A stretch of DNA of 5,658 nt from Clostridia bacterium (GTDB lineage Bacteria > Bacillota_A > Clostridia > Oscillospirales > CAG-272), in the NCBI GenBank assembly GCA_017935805.1, contig JAGBGV010000155.1, positions 1 to 5,658 on the forward strand, given 5' to 3'. A model generated the notes under the pieces. That model had not been told where the DNA came from. It saw only the letters and a program-made list of their open reading frames with translations, and made no database searches. The position numbers and the translations under genes are program-made. This document shows positions 1-5,010 of this stretch, piece by piece. Within the stretch, counting starts at the first letter, position 1, and every line of letters starts with the position of its first letter.

Positions 1-281
1 ATTGCGGTGGCAATACCTGTTACAAGATTGGTAGCACCGGGACCGGATGTTGCTATAACCACGCCGACCTTGCCGGTCACTCTTGAATAACCGTCTGCGG
101 CATGGGAGGCTCCCTGTTCATGAGCGGTAAGCACATGATTGATACGATCGCTTGCCTTATAAAGCTCATCATATATATTCAGTACCTGACCTCCGGGGTA
201 TCCGAAAACATCGGTAACGCCCTGCTCGATCAGTGTTTCAATGACGATTCTGGAACCTGTCATCATTGTTCCGCCATTCAT
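1..281 (-). CDS. ilvB: Acetolactate synthase large subunit, N-terminal part (cut by window edge)
   Basis: This is the first 93 codons of a thiamine-diphosphate enzyme that condenses two pyruvates to acetolactate, or pyruvate with 2-oxobutyrate, at the first common step of valine, leucine and isoleucine synthesis in the cytoplasm. The visible part is the start of the TPP-binding PYR domain. It has the family motif VFGYPGG at residues 25-31, then [13 protein letters not shown] at 53-65, in which E55 matches the glutamate that activates the thiamine ring, then [10 protein letters not shown] at 77-86. The ATG at 281 is chosen because an AGGAGG lies 12 bases upstream (294-299); that gap is slightly long, and an ATG at 266 is a weaker alternative. 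A consensus promoter lies 165 bases upstream of the start, leaving a structured leader. The gene diverges from the heparinase-like gene. Family assignment is very secure. The anabolic ilvB role, rather than a catabolic alsS, is inferred from the sequence style; the rest of the gene is outside the window. Confidence 0.95.
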   Translation of the reverse strand, partial: MNGGTMMTGSRIVIETLIEQGVTDVFGYPGGQVLNIYDELYKASDRINHVLTAHEQGASHAADGYSRVTGKVGVVIATSGPGATNLVTGIATA

Positions 282-319
282 ATTCGCACTACACCTCCTG
301 CCGAATAAGATATAACAAA

Positions 320-374
320 GACTCTTCAGCCTTTCCGCTATCTAAAGTAACAACGTTAAAGAGGCGAAAGAGTC
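320..374 (-). promoter_or_regulatory. Hairpin in the ilvB leader, possible attenuator
   Basis: In the leader RNA of ilvB, GACUCUU (374-368) can pair with AAGAGUC (326-320). After a 2x2 internal loop the stem continues with GCC (365-363) against GGC (331-329) and several weaker pairs, enclosing a loop of about 20 bases. It is followed on the same strand by a moderately U-rich stretch, UUUGUUAUAUCUUAUU (319-304), before the ribosome binding site. This arrangement could form a weak intrinsic terminator or an attenuator arm for a branched-chain amino acid gene. The hairpin is visible directly; a regulatory role is inferred, and no competing antiterminator has been worked out. Confidence 0.5.
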
Positions 375-445
375 GGGATTACGTGATTCTAATGTGATTT
401 TGCGGATGATTTTCTACTTTTATCGCGATTATTTACAATAGAAAC

Positions 446-474
446 ATTATATCATCCGACGTTATTCTTGTCAA
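446..474 (-). promoter_or_regulatory. Consensus vegetative promoter for ilvB
   Basis: On the minus strand an exact TTGACA (474-469) is separated by 17 bases from an exact TATAAT (451-446), preceded by TG at the extended -10 position. Transcription should start near 439 and give an untranslated leader of roughly 160 bases. A-tracts lie just upstream of the -35. The match is perfect to the sigma-A consensus, so basal strength should be high, and regulation would probably act in the leader or through a repressor. Confidence 0.85.
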
Positions 475-581
475 GGTGTTTTTGTGTTTTTATACATTAT
501 TATGTAGCGTTTTCGCTGTTTTGATGAATATATACACCGGCACGACACAGTTTTTGTAAATAAAATCCCAATGTGCGGATG

Positions 582-593
582 AATGAGCTCATT
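582..593. promoter_or_regulatory. 12-base perfect palindrome at the -35 of the rightward promoter
   Basis: AATGAGCTCATT is its own reverse complement, and its last two bases form the start of the TTGACA at 592-597. A symmetrical site placed there is where a dimeric transcription factor could block or recruit RNA polymerase. A 12-base perfect palindrome is expected about once by chance in a window this size, so only the position makes it notable. No regulator gene is in view. Confidence 0.3.
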
Positions 594-620
594 GACATTG
601 ATTTACCGATGTGATATAAT
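592..620 (+). promoter_or_regulatory. Consensus vegetative promoter for the heparinase-like gene
   Basis: TTGACA at 592-597 and TATAAT at 615-620 are both exact consensus and are 17 bases apart, with TG at 612-613 giving an extended -10. Transcription should begin near 627, leaving a leader of about 44 bases before the ATG at 671. Confidence 0.85.
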
Positions 621-658
621 CCAATTATAGGATATTTTTGCTTACGATTTACCGCCTC

Positions 659-664
659 AGGAGG
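659..664 (+). promoter_or_regulatory. Ribosome binding site that fixes the heparinase-like start
   Basis: AGGAGG lies six bases before the ATG at 671. The reading frame is open upstream to a TTG at 638, but that codon has no such site and lies only about ten bases after the predicted transcription start, so the ATG at 671 is the better start. Confidence 0.85.
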
Positions 665-670
665 ACAAAA

Positions 671-2692
671 ATGATAATTCGCGAAAAAATGCGCGGGGTA
701 CATCCTCGTCTTGAATACACAAAAGAACAAATTGCCGAACTCAAAGAAAAGATCGCTATGTCTGCTGAGCTTCAGGCAGAGTTTGAGGAGATGAAGAAGA
801 ACGGCGACCGAATGATGGAAGAGGAGCTGATGGTCTATGACCCGAACATGAATATGGCGGCAGCCTGCGGTCAGTTCGGTAATATGACAGGTACGTTTAC
901 CTCTCTGTATCTTCTCGGCGAGACAAAGTATATCGCAAAAATGAAGGAAGCGGCACTCAATATAGCAAGCTACAAAATGTGGTGCAACAGGGGGCTTCTT
1001 GACAAACGCTTCCCTTGGCATTCCGAGCATAACACTACAATGCTCCTTCACTCCATGGCAGTTGTTTACGACACCATGTACGATACCTTTACTGAGGAAG
1101 AGCGCAAGGTGCTTCGTGACGCAATAATGGAAAAGGGCATCATGCCCCTGTTCAATGACTGGATGAATCCGGGTACACGAATCCACGCTCTTGACTCTAT
1201 GGGTCACAACTGGTGGGCGGTGTGTATCGGCAATCCTCTGCTTGCGCTTTGTGCTGTTTACGACGAGATTCCTGACTCTATTCCCATGCTTGAGAATGCG
1301 GTGAAGTCTCTCAGAGCTTTCTGCGAATATAACGGGGAATCTCTCCTTGCCAAGCCTGCCAACTTTGACGAAAACGGAATGTTTTACGAGGGCGCACTTT
1401 ACTTCAATTACGGTATCGGCGAGATGTGCCACTGCCTCCATGCATACAAGAATTGCTTTGAGGATGACGGAGACAGCGACATTCCCGTGCTGAAGAAAGC
1501 TCCGAATGCGTTCCTTTCTCTTGCATACCCTATCTCCGGCAGTGATCTTAAATATCTGTTTGCCGACTTTGGTGACAGCAACCCCTGGATCGGCGGACAC
1601 TCCCCAATGGTAAAATGCATGCTCATAATGGGACTTGAGGATGAAAATCTGAAGAGATTCTTCAACCGTGCATACGGTAAGCCTTCCATGTGGGATATGC
1701 TTCGCCCCGATCTGTACGAATGTGACGGCAAACGCCCGACTCTCCCAAAGTCAATGGTATCGGAGGACGGCGGCATTTGTACGATCCGCACATCTGACGA
1801 GGATGACGCTACTATGCTTGCAGTCCGTTGCGGTCACTCATGGAACCACGCTCACGCTGATGCAGGTTCATTCCTGCTCTTCCACGGCGGTGACGAGATA
1901 TTCTGCGATTCCGGCTCATGTGCATACGGAAACCGAAACTACGGCAATTACTATACGCAGTCGAAGGCACACAGCGTAATGCTCATAAACGGCGAGGGTA
2001 TGCCCGGTTGGAATGTTTCCCGCGGAAGCCGTCTGCCAGGTCACATTGAACAGTTTGCCGAGGACGGCAAGCTTTGCTGCTTCATTGCGGATGCCACAGG
2101 TCCTTACTCCAATCAGTGCTACCGCAATCAGCGCACATTCCTCCGACTGGATGACGAGCTTTATGTTATTATTGACGACGTGACCTGCTACAACGAGTCC
2201 GAATACTCATTCTTGCTTCACTACAAAGCAGATATGACCGAGGACGGCGACACAATGATCTTTAAGACCGAGCGTAACCGCGCTGTTGTAAAGACTACCG
2301 TTGACCGCGGATTTACACGGCAAACGGAAGAATTTGACGGACACAAGTGGGTGTCTCTCAACGTGAACGGCAAGGACAGACGCTGTGCAATGATGAATGC
2401 GATCGTTCTCGGCGAGGAAGACGCAGAGATCACTCCCATCGAGGGAATGCGCTGGTACGGCTTTGAGATCAAGTTCAAGGGTAACAAGTACCGCGTGTAC
2501 TACAACCACGAAGCGGACGGACAGAGAGTTCATGACAACAGTCTCAATATGCTCGACAGTTGGATGACAGATGCGTACATCCTCTGCGACATGAATGACG
2601 GAGAAAAAGTTATCATGATGCTCGGCAGTATTCTCCGCAAGGACGGCGAAAACCGCTTTGATGAGTGGAAAAAGCAGACAAAGATTCTGTAA
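671..2692 (+). CDS. Heparinase II/III-like polysaccharide/oligosaccharide lyase-fold protein
   Basis: This 673-residue protein has the two-part layout of heparinase II/III-type lyases (the fold of PL12, PL15, PL17 and PL21): a helical toroid over about residues 15-345 and a beta-sandwich over about 360-670. Such enzymes cleave uronic-acid-containing glycans by beta-elimination. Candidate active-site residues are visible: H179 and N180 in SMGHNW, Y239 in FYEGALYF, H393 and H395 in WNHAHADAGSF, and H434 in KAHSVML. The stretch at 388-440 (HADAGSF, FCDSGS, a Tyr-rich segment, AH, INGEG) is the strongest signature of the C-terminal heparinase II/III domain. The N-terminus is charged and lacks a signal peptide, so the protein should be cytoplasmic and act on imported oligosaccharides. 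It has its own promoter and terminator and converges with a run of sugar-enzyme genes, suggesting a shared pathway. The fold is secure; the substrate, and even whether it is a lyase, is not. Confidence 0.85.
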   Translation: MIIREKMRGVHPRLEYTKEQIAELKEKIAMSAELQAEFEEMKKNGDRMMEEELMVYDPNMNMAAACGQFGNMTGTFTSLYLLGETKYIAKMKEAALNIASYKMWCNRGLLDKRFPWHSEHNTTMLLHSMAVVYDTMYDTFTEEERKVLRDAIMEKGIMPLFNDWMNPGTRIHALDSMGHNWWAVCIGNPLLALCAVYDEIPDSIPMLENAVKSLRAFCEYNGESLLAKPANFDENGMFYEGALYFNYGIGEMCHCLHAYKNCFEDDGDSDIPVLKKAPNAFLSLAYPISGSDLKYLFADFGDSNPWIGGHSPMVKCMLIMGLEDENLKRFFNRAYGKPSMWDMLRPDLYECDGKRPTLPKSMVSEDGGICTIRTSDEDDATMLAVRCGHSWNHAHADAGSFLLFHGGDEIFCDSGSCAYGNRNYGNYYTQSKAHSVMLINGEGMPGWNVSRGSRLPGHIEQFAEDGKLCCFIADATGPYSNQCYRNQRTFLRLDDELYVIIDDVTCYNESEYSFLLHYKADMTEDGDTMIFKTERNRAVVKTTVDRGFTRQTEEFDGHKWVSLNVNGKDRRCAMMNAIVLGEEDAEITPIEGMRWYGFEIKFKGNKYRVYYNHEADGQRVHDNSLNMLDSWMTDAYILCDMNDGEKVIMMLGSILRKDGENRFDEWKKQTKIL

Positions 2693-2708
2693 AGCACGAT
2701 AATAAGAA

Positions 2709-2751
2709 AAGCGATCTATCAAAAACGGTAGATCGCTTGTTTTTTTATTTT
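2709..2751 (+). terminator. Hairpin terminator, probably serving both convergent genes
   Basis: A perfect 10-base-pair stem, AAGCGATCTA (2709-2718) with TAGATCGCTT (2729-2738), encloses a 10-base loop. It is followed by G and a run of seven T, then A and four more T. It begins 17 bases after the stop of the heparinase-like gene. On the minus strand the same stem is followed by TTTTCTTATT, a weaker but usable U-tract, so it could also end the opposing operon. The plus-strand T-tract overlaps the last codons and stop of the convergent gene (2745). Confidence 0.9.
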
Positions 2752-3632
2752 GCCATTTCGGCTTTCTTGCGTTCAACCTCGTTAGCAAGGTGGCGGACTA
2801 TCGTCATACAGACATCCTCCATCTTTTCCCGAAGAGCGGGGGTAAGGTATTTGCTGCGATACGGTCCCGATTCAAGTGAAATCGAGCCCTCGTAGCAGAT
2901 CTGTGCAAGGGCGTCGGTGAAGTTGTCCCAGTTGATACAGCCGTAGTAGGGAAGATTGTGCTGGTCAATGCTTCCGTCATTGTCATGAGTGTGCAGGCAA
3001 CGGAGATACTTGCCGCAGTCCCGTACAGCCTCTCCGATATCAACTCCGTTGATTGCCGCGTGACCTGTGTCAAGGCAGATTCCGAGGTAAGGGGAGTCTA
3101 TCTCTTTTACAGCTTCTGCCAAAGCCTTGGGGTAGAAGATATCGCTGTTTGTGCCCGGAAGATTTTCAAGACACAGGCAAATGTCGTATTTTTCACACTC
3201 GGGTAAGAGGTCACGGGCACACTTGATAGTGCGTTCTCTCGTTTCTTCCCCGTTAAAGAATGTGCGCTCAAACCAAAATCCGCTTTCGCACAGAGGATGG
3301 AGAACATAATTCTTCGCTCCCATAAGATGTGCCCCGTATAGTCCGAGCTTCAGTATTTCAAGAATTCCTGCATATGTTTCTTCCCAGGTTTCCTTTTCGT
3401 ACCAAACGCCGTAGGATGCGTGTACCTGAAAAACCTCGATGCCGTATTTTTCGGATGCTTCACGAATTGGCTTGCAGTGCTCCTCCATTGCTTCGCGGCT
3501 TGCGTAATAAGGGCGTTCAGTCTCGCAAAGACTCTCGTCAGTTGTATCAAAGCCGAGCTTTTTCAAAAATGCGTACTGAGCGTCAACGTCTCCCATGTGG
3601 CGACCTACTCCACGTCCGATTCCTATTCTCAT
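2745..3632 (-). CDS. Sugar phosphate isomerase/epimerase family TIM-barrel protein (paralogue 2, distal)
   Basis: This 295-residue protein belongs to the xylose-isomerase-like TIM-barrel superfamily (AP endonuclease 2 fold, Pfam AP_endonuc_2). Members include IolE/IolI, tagatose/psicose 3-epimerases, hydroxypyruvate isomerase and DgpC-type keto-glycoside lyases, which use a divalent metal for proton shuffling on sugars. Likely metal ligands are E156 in CLEN, D188 in CLDTGH, H214 or H216 in LHTHDNDG, and E254 in SLES; H71 in QVHASYG, H112 and H191 may line the pocket. The length is typical and there is no signal peptide, so it should be cytoplasmic. The start at 3632 has an AGGAG eight bases upstream (3641-3645). 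It lies 32 bases after its close paralogue and is last in the run, ending inside the terminator of the opposing gene. Family membership is firm. The reaction is unknown; differences from the paralogue in the first barrel strand and just after E156 suggest a different substrate or step. Confidence 0.9.
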   Translation of the reverse strand: MRIGIGRGVGRHMGDVDAQYAFLKKLGFDTTDESLCETERPYYASREAMEEHCKPIREASEKYGIEVFQVHASYGVWYEKETWEETYAGILEILKLGLYGAHLMGAKNYVLHPLCESGFWFERTFFNGEETRERTIKCARDLLPECEKYDICLCLENLPGTNSDIFYPKALAEAVKEIDSPYLGICLDTGHAAINGVDIGEAVRDCGKYLRCLHTHDNDGSIDQHNLPYYGCINWDNFTDALAQICYEGSISLESGPYRSKYLTPALREKMEDVCMTIVRHLANEVERKKAEMAK

Positions 3633-3664
3633 ATGTATTTCTCCTGACAGTAATTATATTTCAT

Positions 3665-4534
3665 TTATTTCAGCTGGGCACGCTTTTTTTCTACTTCCTC
3701 TGCCAGATACTCTGCGGTCTTGGCGGAATATTCCTCAAGTGCTATCCTGAACTGGTCCGGCATATCGCAGCCGCGGTTTATTTCCGATTCCAGATTCATC
3801 GTGCCACAGTATCCTATTTCCGCAAGGGCATCGGTGAAGTGCGCCCAGTCTATTACTCCCATGAAAGCCGGGAGGTGCAGATCCGAATATCCGTTTGTGT
3901 CATGAACGTGCAGACAGTAGAGCTTATTGCCGCACTGACGGACGATCTCGCCCATGTCAACTCGGGAAACAGATGCGTGCCCTGTATCAAGGCATATACC
4001 GGCGTATGGTGAGTCCACTGCATTTATTACCTCGAGCACCCTCGGGATCTGATAATCACAGAGATTTTCAAGGCAGATGTTGATACCGTATTTTTTCGCT
4101 GTGGGGATAAGCCGCTTCATTACCTCTGTTGTATAGCTTGTCTTTTCGTCCACGTCAAGATCGTATCCGTTGTTCCAGAATCCTATTCGGTGGATGGGAT
4201 GAATAACGTAATTCTTCGCTCCGAGAATGGACGAGCCGAGCAGCCCCATTTCCATTATCCGAACGATATCGTTTATGTTGTCCTCGCGGTTGCCTTTGTC
4301 ATACCATACACCGTAGGAGGCATGTATCTGAAACACCTCTATACCGTGACGGTCAGCGGCGGCGCGAACACTCTTACAATGCTCTTCCATGGCTTCATAG
4401 CTTCTGTAATACGGGCGCTCGGTTTCCTCAAGAGATTCGTCAACTGCGGTGTAGCCAAGCTCTCTCATTCTTGCAAATCTTTCGTCATGTGAGCTCGTAT
4501 AAGGAAAGCTGAGTCCTGCTATTGATGTCTTCAT
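3665..4534 (-). CDS. Sugar phosphate isomerase/epimerase family TIM-barrel protein (paralogue 1, proximal)
   Basis: This 289-residue protein has the same xylose-isomerase-like TIM-barrel fold as the gene that follows, and roughly half of the residues agree by eye. Shared blocks include ETERPYY with EAMEEHCK (37-54), FQIHASYGVWY (68-78) and LGAKNYVIHP (104-113). Predicted metal ligands are E156 in CLEN, D183 in CLDTGH, H209 or H211 in LHVHDTNG, and E249 in NLES, so the metal site looks intact. It has no signal peptide and should act in the cytoplasm on a sugar or keto-sugar intermediate. The ATG at 4534 has an AAAGGA site with AGGA at 4543-4546, eight bases upstream. It starts 24 bases after the membrane protein gene and is followed after 32 bases by its paralogue, so the genes are almost certainly co-transcribed. 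It could be an epimerase, an isomerase or a keto-glycoside eliminase; sequence alone does not decide. Confidence 0.9.
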   Translation of the reverse strand: MKTSIAGLSFPYTSSHDERFARMRELGYTAVDESLEETERPYYRSYEAMEEHCKSVRAAADRHGIEVFQIHASYGVWYDKGNREDNINDIVRIMEMGLLGSSILGAKNYVIHPIHRIGFWNNGYDLDVDEKTSYTTEVMKRLIPTAKKYGINICLENLCDYQIPRVLEVINAVDSPYAGICLDTGHASVSRVDMGEIVRQCGNKLYCLHVHDTNGYSDLHLPAFMGVIDWAHFTDALAEIGYCGTMNLESEINRGCDMPDQFRIALEEYSAKTAEYLAEEVEKKRAQLK

Positions 4535-4558
4535 ATGTGTGATCCTTTCCGGTTAGAT

Positions 4559-4975
4559 TCAAACAGCCTCAAATGTTCCCGCCAGTACTATCAGGATAAG
4601 CATTGCTGCGAACATCACAAGGGGAACAAATTGTATGCAAAAGCTGAAAATGCTCAGCCCTTTTTTTCTCGCAATAAAGGATGTTAGTATGCCGGCTATA
4701 GAAATTAGGGGAATAGATATACCAATGAATATCGCAGAAATAATCAATACCTCTACGGCCTGGGAGACATGATCGATACCATCACTAAAGAAAACAGAAA
4801 ACACTCCGATATATGACATTGGAACATATAAGAAGGTCAGGACGATGTTGGTAATTGCTCCGGCTTTGTCGAGTCTATTATGTGTTCGAACGTTTTTCAA
4901 AGAAAAAAGCATGGGGATCAAAATAGCCAAAAAGATTACTGTAACGATTACGATCGGATTAAACAAAAATTCCAC
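4559..4975 (-). CDS. Small four-helix membrane protein of unknown function
   Basis: This 138-residue protein is not recognised. It has four clear hydrophobic segments at about residues 6-25, 39-63, 75-101 and 107-132. The positively charged loops (KNVRTHNRLDK at 27-37 and RKKG at 103-106) and the acidic loop (SDGIDH at 64-69) predict both ends outside and the charged loops in the cytoplasm. The start is a GTG at 4975, supported by a strong AGGAGG (4981-4986) five bases upstream. It lies 35 bases after the oxidoreductase gene and 24 bases before the first TIM-barrel gene, on the same strand, so it is probably translated from the same message. Base composition is about 39% GC against about 50% or more in its neighbours, which may reflect hydrophobic codons or a separate origin. 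It is too small for a typical sugar permease; a membrane anchor, a small exporter-like or an envelope protein are all possible. Confidence 0.75.
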   Translation of the reverse strand: MEFLFNPIVIVTVIFLAILIPMLFSLKNVRTHNRLDKAGAITNIVLTFLYVPMSYIGVFSVFFSDGIDHVSQAVEVLIISAIFIGISIPLISIAGILTSFIARKKGLSIFSFCIQFVPLVMFAAMLILIVLAGTFEAV

Positions 4976-5010
4976 TTTTACCTCCTGTGATTATGATACG
5001 AAGTGTCGAA

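Larger units (their letters stand above)
282..670. other. Divergent intergenic region between ilvB and the heparinase-like gene
   Basis: This 389-base gap holds regulatory sequence for both flanking genes and no convincing gene. From left to right it contains the ilvB ribosome binding site (294-299), a large hairpin in the ilvB leader (320-374), the leftward ilvB promoter (446-474), an AT-rich centre (about 478-566) with only a tiny AGCG-TTTT-CGCT hairpin at 506-517, a 12-base palindrome (582-593), the rightward promoter (592-620) and the ribosome binding site of the heparinase-like gene (659-664). On the ilvB strand, A-tracts at about 478-495 lie just upstream of the -35, where an UP element would sit. 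No T-box motif (AGGGTGG-type) was seen in the ilvB leader. Confidence 0.8.

Noticed and set aside
102..308. Short plus-strand open frame opposite ilvB
   Set aside because: The opposite strand encodes unmistakable acetolactate synthase motifs, and this frame has no ribosome site.
282..445. T-box riboswitch upstream of ilvB
   Set aside because: T-box control is common for this gene in Bacillota, but the leader is only about 160 bases and lacks the conserved AGGGTGG antiterminator motif.
619..633. ATCC-N7-GGAT inverted repeat at the rightward transcription start
   Set aside because: The arms are only four bases and the spacer is AT-rich, so it is well within chance and not strong enough to call an operator.
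638..670. TTG-initiated 11-residue extension of the heparinase-like protein
   Set aside because: The TTG has no ribosome binding site and sits just after the predicted transcription start, while the ATG at 671 has AGGAGG at ideal spacing.
500..1600. Long minus-strand open frame (366 codons) opposite the heparinase-like gene
   Set aside because: It is the antisense shadow of a clearly conserved coding region, has no ribosome binding site, runs through the divergent promoter, and its translation is rich in His, Cys and Val with no recognisable fold.
2207..2788. Minus-strand open frame (193 codons) overlapping the 3' end of the heparinase-like gene
   Set aside because: It crosses the terminator hairpin and is antisense to conserved coding sequence, so it is a shadow frame.
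3329..4012. Plus-strand open frame (227 codons) across the two TIM-barrel genes
   Set aside because: It lies antisense to two conserved genes and spans their junction. The translation shows no domain and there is no promoter or ribosome site.
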